Source: Chrysochromulina tobinii
Lineage: Eukaryota > Haptophyta > Prymnesiales > Chrysochromulinaceae
Assembly: GCA_001275005.1 (NCBI GenBank)
Contig: JWZX01001059.1
Coordinates: 1-10,696, forward strand
DNA length: 10,696 nt
Reading direction: 5' to 3'
Part shown: in pieces, positions 1 through 7,500 of the stretch
Numbering within the stretch: position 1 is the stretch's first letter
How the letters are laid out: every line of letters starts with the position of its first letter
Program-made: the position numbers and the translations under genes
Notes under the pieces: generated by a model
What the model was told of the DNA's origin: nothing
Database searches by the model: none
The model's input: the letters and a program-made list of their open reading frames with translations, nothing else

Positions 1-2
1 GC

Positions 3-682
3 GATGGCGGCGATGGCGGCGATGGCGGCGATGGCGGCGGCGCCAAACGGGTGCGCTTCGACGAGCGTGTGGTGGTGGTGCCCATGCCCGAAGGATGGCC
101 GTGCGACGGGGCCAACGGGACCGAAGACGAGCCTCCAGTGGACGCTCGTTGGCTTCAGCTGCGCCCGTCGCCGACAGTGGCGGCGAGGAAGCAGCGACGT
201 CACTTCAGCGGCGGAGGCGCAGCTGGCCGTCTTGCCGAGGCCGGTTTCCCCACAGCCGAGGACGGCGCGCGCGCGGGCGGGCTGCACGGCTCGACCGCGA
301 GCATGGCGGGCGCCGTGGCGGGCGCGAGCACTTCGGCGCCCGCACCCGAGGCGGCGGCGACTGGTTTCCCCACAGGGCATTCCGCTGCAGCTCCGCCGAC
401 CGACGCGTGTGCCGTGTGCAGCGAGCGTTCTTCGACGTTGGAGGACGCGCTGCTCGGCTGCGACGGCGAGTGTGCGAGGCACTTCCACATGCGCTGCCTC
501 GAGCCGCCGCTCAACACGGCGCCCGATGGCGATCTCGAGTGGAGATGCCCCGAGTGTGCCACCGCCTCTCGGGTCGGGCCGCAGTATCAGTGCGACAACC
601 TTCCGGCGTGGCAGCCGCCGCCGCAGCCGCCGCCGCTCAAGCAGCAGCAGCCCCAGCAGCCCCAGCCCCGGCCGCAGCAGCC

Positions 683-718
<36 letters not shown>

Positions 719-745
719 GCAGCCGCAGCCGCAGCCGCCGCCGCC

Positions 746-781
<36 letters not shown>

Positions 782-2383
782 GCAGCAGGGTGGAGGATCG
801 ACCAGGCGAGGGAGCGCCGTCCCGAGCGCGAATGGCGAGCCGCGCCGGCGCTCAGGACGGCGCCATTCTACCTCCTCGGAGGACGACGTGGACGATGCCG
901 CCGCCGCCGCCGCCGCCGCCACCACCACCACCGCCGCCGTCGCCACCACCACCGCCTCGCACACCTCCTCCGCCACCTTCGCCACCACCGCCTCGCACTC
1001 CTCCTCCGCCACCACCGCCTCGCACACCTCCTTCGCCCAGCGTGGTGCCGCGAGGCGCCGTACCGAGCGCGCACCCGCCGGCTCGGCTGCCTCTTCGGCC
1101 GACGGCGCTCGAGACGGCGCCGAGGGCGCTCGAGACGGCGCCGAGGGCGCTCGAGACGGCGCCGAGGGCGCTCGAGACGGCGCCATGAGCTGTGACGGCC
1201 TATGGGTTCCACAACGCGATGTGGAGGAGCAGCTGGCGACCTCCACGGCGCTCTTCCTCACGGCGGCAGCGTACGGCGTGGAGCCGCACGCACGCTTCAA
1301 GGACGATTGGCGATTGAACTCGTCGATCGCGCACGCACCCCAGGTGCTCGCCCTGCTGCGACGCGTGCCCGTTGGGGTGGAATGTTGGTGCTACTCACAT
1401 GGAGTCACCGGTCTCCGGCAGCGCTTTCGTGCCAAGCTGGTGCGTGCGACAGTGCAGCACGTGATCGTCAAGTTCCTTGCCGATGAGCAGGGGCGAACGG
1501 CAGCACTCTGCCTGCCTGCTCCACTCGTCCAGGTACGCTGATTGCCACTGACGACCTGCCTTGCATGCGAGCGCTCACCACGGCGCCCCACCCGTTGAGC
1601 GCCACTGACGACCTGCCTTGCATGCAAGCGCTCACAACGGCGCGCGCCTGCCTGCCCGCCCCACTCGTCCAGTCGGTCACCGTCGATGAGATCGCGCCTC
1701 TCCTTCCGAGCGATGCCACGGCCACCGGGGGGGCACCGGCCGCGCCCACCACGGCGCTCGAGGCCGGTGGCATGGGCAGCGAGGACGATGCCGAGCGGGA
1801 GCGCCGGCGGAACAGCAGTCGGCTCGCCGGCCGTCTCTCCCTTCCCTTGCCCTCGTCGTCGTCGTCGTCCCCTACGACGACGCCCACGACGGGCCCTTCA
1901 GCGCCGCTACTCCCCTCCCTCAAGCCCCCATCGCTCAACTCGACCTCCAGTGCCGCCCCTCCGCATGCTCCCTCTACCGGGAGCCCCAGCTTCTGCTGCG
2001 CGGCATGCATGGGCAAGCACCGTCCCCACACGTGTGGCAAGAATAAGACTGCTCAGCTTCGTCAGAGCGACTCGCCCAGCAAGACGCGCGACGGGACGGG
2101 TTGCAAGGGATCGGCACCGCCGCCGCCGCCGCCGCCGCCCAGCACGGCGCGAGGGGAGGAGGAGGGCGAGCGCTGCGAGACATGTCAGCTGGTACGCTGG
2201 GAGCCTGGCAATGAAATGCTGCTCTGCGATGGGCCGGGCTGTGAGCGCGCCCTGCACTTGCGCTGCCATGTACCTCCGCTCGATCAGATCCCCGAGGGCG
2301 ACTGGTTGTGCCCATGGTGCCGCCCAGCCACCGGCGTCCTCCCGGGCGTCCGGAGGAGCACACGCGTCTCCGATCACACGTGA
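3..2383 (+). CDS. Two-PHD-finger chromatin protein, 5' partial, two exons (3..1532 joined to 1673..2383)
   Basis: Likely nuclear reader of histone tails. The frame is open to the left edge, starting with Asp-Gly-Gly repeats, so the true start is probably upstream; the first in-window ATG is at 84. PHD finger 1 (408-557) has a full C4HC3 set (CAVC, CDGEC, H-x2-C, CPEC). A Gln/Pro tract follows (about 607-790), then Ala/Thr/Ser-rich sequence and four GARDGAE repeats. A compact segment at about 1290-1532 with a VPVG start and alternating hydrophobic residues resembles a Tudor-like barrel such as that of LIN-9/ALY proteins (weak). Exon 2 carries a small C-x2-C-x4-H-x2-H-x-C motif (about 1993-2030) and PHD finger 2 (2174-2320: CETC, CDGPGC, H-x2-C, CPWC), ending soon after in a basic RRSTR tail. 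Joining the exons removes the stop at 1539-1541 and keeps phase, giving at least 746 residues. PHD calls are firm; the exact target (for example H3K4 methylation) cannot be read from sequence. Confidence 0.85.
244..375. repeat. Pair of 12-base GTTTCCCCACAG repeats 120 bases apart
   Basis: GTTTCCCCACAG occurs at 244-255 and 364-375. Each copy contains both a GT and a pyrimidine-rich CAG, so the segment 244-375 (132 bases, a multiple of three, no in-frame stop) could be a retained or optional intron inside exon 1 of the PHD gene. The donor context (CCG|GTTTCC) is weak, so I keep it as coding; in either case the frame is unchanged. Confidence 0.4.
611..789. repeat. CAG/CCG trinucleotide tracts coding Gln and Pro
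   Basis: Two uninterrupted CAG runs of 11 units each lie at 684-716 and 747-779, separated by CAG-CCG alternation. In the gene frame they code polyglutamine with proline breaks, a typical disordered linker next to a PHD finger. The same bases are open in the other frames (Ser/Arg, Ala and, on the reverse strand, Cys), which creates several long shadow frames. Confidence 0.9.
894..1030. repeat. GCC/ACC trinucleotide-rich tract coding Ala/Thr/Ser
   Basis: Runs of GCC and ACC followed by three variants of a Thr-Ala-Ser-His-(Thr/Ser)-Ser motif (about 951-1030). It lies inside exon 1 of the PHD gene and forms a low-complexity linker; another frame reads polyproline. Confidence 0.75.
1104..1187. 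repeat. Four 21-base tandem repeats (GARDGAE)
   Basis: GGCGCTCGAGACGGCGCCGA-type units start at 1104, 1125, 1146 and 1167; the last one breaks after the GGCGCC core. They code four Gly-Ala-Arg-Asp-Gly-Ala-Glu heptads in the PHD gene. Near identity between copies implies recent expansion, and the unit length keeps the frame. Confidence 0.9.
1533..1672 (+). other. Spliceosomal intron, phase 0, 140 bases
   Basis: The donor is CAG|GTACGC after codon ..LVQ and the acceptor is CTCGTCCAG|TCGG. Without removal the first PHD frame hits TGA at 1539; with removal the frame runs on into PHD finger 2. The last 25 bases of exon 1 (1508-1532) recur with two mismatches as the last 25 bases of the intron (1648-1672). 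The interior is a tandem repeat of period 57: 1544-1600, then 1601-1643. The splice is inferred from consensus sites, phase and domain continuity, not from transcripts. Confidence 0.75.
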
Positions 2384-2427
2384 TCTCCCTCGATCTCTCG
2401 TCCGGAGGAGCACACGCGTCTCCGATC
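2347..2427. repeat. 29-base direct repeat, period 52, spanning the end of the PHD gene
   Basis: An identical 29-base segment begins at 2347 and again at 2399 (CGTCCGGAGGAGCACACG at each start). The first copy codes the RRSTRVSD tail just before the stop at 2381; the second lies downstream. The 52-base offset puts the second copy in another frame, where it reads the same residues without a stop. No suitable GT-AG pair of the right phase joins them, so the second copy is probably just a 3' UTR duplication. Confidence 0.8.
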
Positions 2428-2935
2428 TCACTTGGGGCACGCGCGACGGCTCCGGCCAAATGACACTCAGATACTCAGCTGTACATGTAGAGGCAGCGGC
2501 GGCAATGGCGATGGGCCAACCTGGTATCCGTCGGCATCGTCGGATCGGAACCTGCTCTCGTAAACGTAATCGGCATTCGTAAGGACATCGACACGGATCA
2601 CGGTCAGCACACCGCAGCGATCAGCGTAAGGAGTCAGCCTAGACAAACCTCGTCCTTGAGCTCGACGCCAGTGTGCGTGCAGCCACGCTCGTGTGCACTA
2701 GCGTAGCCTCAAGGTCACACCGACTGCCTTTCTAGCATTCTCTTTTATTATTCCCCAATTTTCAAGGCTGTAGGCTCGACGCCATACACGCGGACGAGCG
2801 CGTCACACGACAGACCCTCACGTAGACGCGTCGGTGCTACGGAGGTGGTCTACCGTGGTAGTCCGGTATAGAGACAAATACACACCGTTCTCTGTTCGTG
2901 CGTGGCTGTGAGTTCTGCACCCATCTGCCGCAGGC
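2428..2935. other. Intergenic, no supported gene
   Basis: Presumed 3' UTR and spacer after the PHD gene. GC falls, with an A/T-rich patch near 2740-2765 but no AATAAA. Open frames here are short and compositionally plain. The CTACC-GT-GGTAG inverted repeat near 2850-2861 is too short to interpret. Confidence 0.5.
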
Positions 2936-3145
2936 ATGAAGTATGTCTCTTTGCTTGCTCTTTTGCTCTTCTTCCTTCTCTGCTCTCTCGCACCTGGTGC
3001 GCACGATGCTCCACGTAGATCGCGTGACTCATCGGCGGAGGGTGGGAAGCATTTGAAAGCGTCAGGTGGTGAGGTGGCTACGACGCGCTCGTCCAGCCGA
3101 GAATCGACATTGCATGGTACCCGGAGTACCGTCCGTTCTTCTTGA
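2936..3145 (+). CDS. Possible small secreted peptide or signal-peptide exon
   Basis: The 69-codon frame opens with a textbook secretory signal: Met-Lys, then about 17 hydrophobic residues rich in Leu and Phe, then Ala-Pro-Gly-Ala before a charged Ser/Arg-rich stretch. Cleavage after that alanine would be expected. The ATG follows a good acceptor-like sequence (CATCTGCCGCAG just before 2935), and possible donors (GTCAG|GTGGTG near 3066) follow the charged segment, so this could be an exon of a longer spliced gene. The remaining tail has no recognisable domain. It overlaps a minus-strand open frame, and both cannot easily be real. Chance occurrence of a hydrophobic run in a pyrimidine-rich stretch is the main alternative. 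Confidence 0.25.
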   Translation: MKYVSLLALLLFFLLCSLAPGAHDAPRRSRDSSAEGGKHLKASGGEVATTRSSSRESTLHGTRSTVRSS

Positions 3146-3689
3146 GAATACTCTTAAGAGGTGGATGAGCCTTGACCGCCTCCGCTCTGGTCGCCTCGGC
3201 GGTGGCAACCACGCGGTTAGCTGCTGCTGCAAGCTGGGCGCCATGGTTGCTTTTCGCCTCTTGTTGCGCGGCCCCGAAGGCCCTGGTCGCAAATGCTAGC
3301 TCGGCGGCCTTCATGTTTACGAGTCCTGCTTGGTGCGCGCTTGCCAAGTGACTTGCACGTGTTTTCCACAGCTGTTCTCCCGCGCATTTCCCATTTTGAC
3401 TCCCCAATTTATGGGACATTCCGCGCGCGCGTGTTTCTACATGAGAGGTTGCAATGTTCATTGATTGACCCAAAAAGGAAAGACTTCCTATTTCGTCAAT
3501 TGTTCCTCGAGGTAACGAGAAGAAGGACGCCATGCAGACGCACGTCCATTTCTTCTCTCGGCGAAATATGACCGATCCGCACGAGAATGAAGTGCCGGCG
3601 TGGGATGCGCCTCTACCACAGCCCGAGACAATTCCGGTGTGGGATGCCCCTCTACCACCGCCCGAGACGATTCCAGCGTGGAATGCCAC
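3078..3689 (-). CDS. Hypothetical helical minus-strand open frame
   Basis: The 203-codon frame is of mixed quality. Its downstream part (about 3100-3320) reads as an Ala/Glu/Arg-rich amphipathic helix followed by the basic motif HPPLKSILKKNG, and third positions there are clearly more G/C than in the surrounding spacer, which favours real coding. The upstream part runs through the 39-base minisatellite read backwards and looks artificial, so if a gene exists its first exons are probably elsewhere; an acceptor-like AAGCAG|GA lies near 3330. KSILKK fits the SILK-type docking motif of protein phosphatase 1 partners, but such a short match is weak. It could also be a decayed gene fragment. Function not recognised. 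Confidence 0.25.
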   Translation of the reverse strand: MAFHAGIVSGGGRGASHTGIVSGCGRGASHAGTSFSCGSVIFRREKKWTCVCMASFFSLPRGTIDEIGSLSFLGQSMNIATSHVETRARGMSHKLGSQNGKCAGEQLWKTRASHLASAHQAGLVNMKAAELAFATRAFGAAQQEAKSNHGAQLAAAANRVVATAEATRAEAVKAHPPLKSILKKNGRYSGYHAMSILGWTSAS

Positions 3690-3879
3690 TCTACCACCGC
3701 CCGAGACGATTCCAGCGTGGAATGCCCCTCTACCTGCACTTCATGTCTCGCCCTTATTCAAACGCTTTTCCTCCAGCCTCCCAACGCAATCTAACCACAA
3801 TCATGAGGCGCTCGCATTTGGTCGCACCTTGAGTCGCAAAGGCAGCCAAGCAGTGACCGACTTCATTCCCACAACGTAA
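3532..3879 (+). CDS. Hypothetical small protein with 13-residue Pro-rich repeats
   Basis: A 115-codon frame with possible starts at 3532 and 3568 (Met-Thr-Asp-Pro-His-Glu). It contains three and a half copies of a 13-residue unit, PETIPAWNAPLPP with variants, each with one Trp, then a Ser/Lys-rich tail ending Asp-Phe-Ile-Pro-Thr-Thr. No domain is recognised. The unit length of 39 bases keeps the frame. Differences between copies are a mix of synonymous third-base changes and conservative replacements (Ile/Val, Ala/Val, Asp/Asn), which does not settle whether this frame is translated. The repeat also stays open in another plus frame and on the minus strand, so open length alone is weak evidence. 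Confidence 0.3.
   Translation: MQTHVHFFSRRNMTDPHENEVPAWDAPLPQPETIPVWDAPLPPPETIPAWNATLPPPETIPAWNAPLPALHVSPLFKRFSSSLPTQSNHNHEALAFGRTLSRKGSQAVTDFIPTT
3590..3732. repeat. Minisatellite, 39-base unit, about 3.7 copies
   Basis: Units begin at about 3592, 3631, 3670 and 3709, sharing TGGGATGCCCCTCTACCAC and CGCCCGAGAC-type cores. The first copy is the most divergent, and the last is cut short after CCCCTCTACC. Copies 3 and 4 share GTGGAATGCC where copies 1 and 2 have GTGGGATGC. Confidence 0.9.
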
Positions 3880-4517
3880 GAGCAACTGCGACCACGCAAA
3901 TCATGAGCGCGCCTGAACGGACGGTGTGCTGTATGTGCGTGTATGTGCCCCGTGGTAGACACTGTTCCCGCACGCAACGTTGGTGACGTCCTTGATCTGT
4001 GTTACACAATCGTAAAGCGTCGTAGTAGAGTAAGACGGTCGTATCGCGTGACTCCCGCGGTGTAGACGGCGTAGACCGAGCTCGCCGCTTCCTCACATGT
4101 AACACTCCACCGGTATCCTCTCCAGCCTCTACTAGAAGAGTGACGGCGGTACGGTAACGAGTAAAAATCGTAAGAGCTAAGACTAAGGTCTAAGCGGCGG
4201 AATCTAAGAGCGTATAACGCTCTCCGCTTCTCGACCGTGCGCGCGGTGATCGAGCACCGGGCTTCAATATCCCAATATCCGGGATTGTTCAACGGCGCGG
4301 GCGCGCGCGGGCGCGCATCGCCCATCGGCGTGCATCGCGGGGCCGTCTCCACCTGACGGTTACCACGTGTATCGCGGAACATGTTCACGCGCGTTGCGCT
4401 CCGTCATCAACAGATGGCGCTCTAAACCGGTCGAAAACGCCGAACGCAATAATGGTCGGTGCGCGATATAAAGCCGTAGCAGTAAAGTGAGATGTCCGCC
4501 CAAGCAAAAAAAGCCGG
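3880..4517. other. Intergenic between convergent ends, no supported gene
   Basis: Spacer before the 3' end of the TMTC-like gene on the opposite strand. Open frames are short and their translations look random. There is a run of TAAG-containing short repeats (4168-4195), an imperfect long hairpin (4192-4229) and a CG-alternating stretch near 4292-4318. GCGCGATATAAAG at 4461-4473 resembles a TATA element but has no gene downstream to serve on the plus strand. Confidence 0.5.
4192..4229. other. Imperfect 13-bp inverted repeat (hairpin)
   Basis: AAGCGG (4192-4197) pairs with CCGCTT (4224-4229) and AGAGCGT (4207-4213) pairs with ACGCTCT (4217-4223), leaving a three-base loop and a nine-base one-sided bulge. 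Pairing is exact in both parts. Function unknown; it could be a chance or remnant structure. Confidence 0.5.
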
Positions 4518-7500
4518 CTAGGCCTGTCGTAGCTCGATGGGCAGATCCACAGCGTCGGCGCCGGTCCGCAGCAGGAACCGATCGAGCATGCGCCAGCGAG
4601 CGCGCGTGGTGTTGGTGTGCGCGTGCGCCCAGAGTTGCAGCCGGTGGCGGCGCTGATCCAGGTCAATCGTGCGCAGCTGGGCCTCCAGATCATCGAGAGA
4701 GTCGAACTGGACGAAACACGCGTCGTTGGCGGCGCTGTACCATTCGGTCGCGCCGAGCATGGCCTCGGTGAGTTCCTCGGTGCCCGCGCCCGTCGTGACG
4801 AAATCGTGCCTCGTCGACTGGAAGAAGAGGCCACGTGTCTGGTACAGGTGGACGAGCAGCCGCGGCGTGGGGATGAATGTGATCAGCCCCGCCTGCGCGT
4901 GCTCGAAGAGGGCAAAGGTTGTGGGCGCGTACGGCACGTGGACCACCGCACGGAAGGTGCGCACCGCCTTCGGCCCTCCCCATTGCTGCATCGCATCAGG
5001 CCATACGCCGGACGTCCAGACCGGAAGACCACGCGCTGCGAGCGCCGCTGCAAGGCCCAGGCGCGCCTCGTTGACCTTTGGCAGCACAAAGAGGCTCGCC
5101 GGACGGTCGACGGACGCAGGCACCGGGTCGTGGGGGGCGGGTTCGTCAGGACTCATGAGGCCAATGGGACGGAGTACGGCGGGGGAGGGAAAGTCGACGG
5201 CGCGCACGTGCGTGGCGTACCACCACTCAAAGTGAGTGGAGGAGACAACGGTGACGGCGGCGGAGTCACGCACCGACCGGACGGCAGCGTACCATGCCAC
5301 GTCGCCCACCGCGCCGTAATCAAACCTGTTGCATACCCAGAGCAGCAGCTTAGGGCGCCGCGCCGGCGGCGGCGTGTCAGAAGGGCTGGCGCCTGCGGCC
5401 GCCGCTCCGGACGACGTCTGCGGCCAGCCCGCATCGAGTAACGGCCACGCGAGCGGCGCCGTGTCGCCCACGATGACCAGGTCATAAGGCGCGAGCCGGG
5501 CCGCCCATTGATTTCGGCGCCACAGGCACTGGGCACGCCCTTGGTCGAAGCGGTATCTGGAGGAGGGCTGTTGATGCTCCGACCCACCGCCGCCGCCGCC
5601 TTGTCCAGCGTCGCCACCCTCGCTGCCACCATTGGTGCCACCCTCGCTGCCACCATTGGTGCGGCCCTCGTCGCCCTGGCGCCGCCTCCCCTCGAGGCCG
5701 CGCGCCACACAGCCAGCCAGCCAGCCCTCTTCGTCGAGGTCAGGCGTGCTCAGGATCCACCCAAGCTCCTGCGCTGCCCAGCGCACGCTCGCCGCCACCC
5801 CGCCGTGAAAGGTGAGCAGGAGCACGCGGGGCGGAGAGAGCGGCACGTGAGGCAGCGCATGCGGCGTCGTGTCGGGCGCGTGAGGCAGCGCAGGCGAGGA
5901 CGGCGGCGAGGCGGCGAGCGAGCGCTCGGCGGCAAGACGGCGGTCGCGCGCGGCGGCGTGGGAAGAGGATGCCGCCCGCGACGACGCCTGATCGATCTCG
6001 GGCACGGAGGCCGTTGCCCGTCGCGGCGCCTCAGCCTTTCGCGCCCGCGCCGTCCCGAGCGGCCTTCGCAGCCTGCGCGCCTCCGTCTCCGCCGCCAGGG
6101 CCAGCGCCGGGTGCGCCGGGCACGGCATGGCGCGTGTGAAGGCGTCGCGGGCCTCGGCTAAGCGGCCGGTGCCTTTGAGGGCTTGGGCGTGCCAGTACTC
6201 GAGTGCACAGGCTTCTCGCCTCGTAGGCTCCTCATCCGAGACTGCAGCCGCGTCCTTGGCACGTAGCTCTGCGGCTTCGAGCACGTCCCCCGCCCCCGCG
6301 CTCACGCCATCGCCTCCACTGGCACTGGCGCCGTCGCCCTGATCGGCCAGCAGGAGGAGCTCTCGGCCGCGCTCGGTGGCGGCGAGCGCCTTCTCAGGCT
6401 CCTTCTTTCGTAGGTGCAGCGCCGCCGCCTCCCGAAGCAAGGCGAGGGCGTACGGCCGGTTGCCCACGGTGGCCTGTGTGCGCCCCATCTGCTCATAGAG
6501 AGAGCCGTTACGCGGGTCGCGCGCATGCAAGAGGTCGTACACCGTGAGGAGCACCTTGTACGCATGCAAGTTGGTGTACACGCACGTGAGGCTCGTATTG
6601 AACGCCTCGATGGCGCCGCCCACGTCGTCGCGCCCGATGGCAAGGTAGCCTTTGGACTTGTGCACGTCGCAAAAGAGTGGATCAATCTCTTCGGAGGCCG
6701 CGCAGTGCACCGCCGCCTCGTCAAACCGGCGCTGCTGCGTGCGCAGCGTGCACATCTGCTGATGCAGCTTGGCCGAGCGCGGGCATGCGAGGATGGCGGC
6801 CTCGAAGGCGGTCTCGTCCGTGCGCCAGTCAAGGGTGCGACGGAGCGTCCGAGCCGCCAGCGCTCCGATGATGAGCCCAATTAGGGGCGCCCCCGAGCGG
6901 CCCCACATGGCGCGTCGCACGCGCTCGAGGCGGGTGAAAGGGGCGGCGGGGGAGGCGGGGGGGCGGCGGCGGGGGGGCGGCGGAGGGGGGGGCGGAGGGG
7001 GAGGCGCGGCGGCGGCGGGAGCGGAGCGCCGTCGGACGGAGTGCGTTAACGAGGAGCAGTACTGCTCCAACGGAGGGCAGGTAGAGCGTCCGCTCGGCGA
7101 CTAGGGTGCCGAGCCGGAGCGGAACGTGCGAGATGGGCACCCAAGGCATCAGCAGCCACGCGGCGGCGACGAGTGTGTGGCGCGCATGGACCTGGAAGCA
7201 CGCTCGCCAGAGCAAAGAGCCCACACCCAAGAGGGCGCCCGTCACGAGCAGCACGGGCACGGCATTGGACAACTCGACGAGACTTGCCTCGTCCGCCATC
7301 GGCACGCAGTCGAACGAGTACTCGATCGAGAGGGTCGCGGGCCAGAGGAGCAGCCGCACGTACTCGAGTTGCACTCGACACACCGAGAGCGCCCACGCGA
7401 GCCGCCCGGGAACGAAGGCGAGTGGGTTCTCGGCTCGCCGTATCAGTCCCGAGGTGGCGAGCGAGGCGGCGGCAAAGGAGACGGGCGCGCCGGGAGGGCG

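Noticed and set aside
4-1188. Long plus-strand frame with Ser/Arg and polyproline runs
   Set aside because: It is the PHD gene's repeats read in another frame; it has no domain, while the accepted frame holds a complete PHD finger.
587-1300. Minus-strand frame rich in Cys and Gly resembling a cysteine-rich protein
   Set aside because: The Cys runs are CAG tracts read backwards; no structure outside the repeats.
1391-2459. Several minus-strand frames opposite the PHD gene
   Set aside because: Shadows in a GC-rich gene, with random-looking translations and no motifs.
4002-4388. 128-codon minus-strand frame in the spacer
   Set aside because: No domain, mixed codon use and an odd Arg/Tyr-rich product; likely chance.
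4461-4473. TATA box (GATATAAAG)
   Set aside because: It lies beyond the 3' end of a minus-strand gene, with no plus-strand gene starting nearby.
5508-6161. Plus-strand frame opposite the TMTC-like gene
   Set aside because: Antisense shadow of a well-supported coding region.
6829-7070. Two separate genes, one TMTC membrane part and one TPR-glycosyltransferase part
   Set aside because: The conserved RTLRRTLDW segment and last TM that belong to the TMTC fold begin in the second frame, so both halves are one gene with a frame change.
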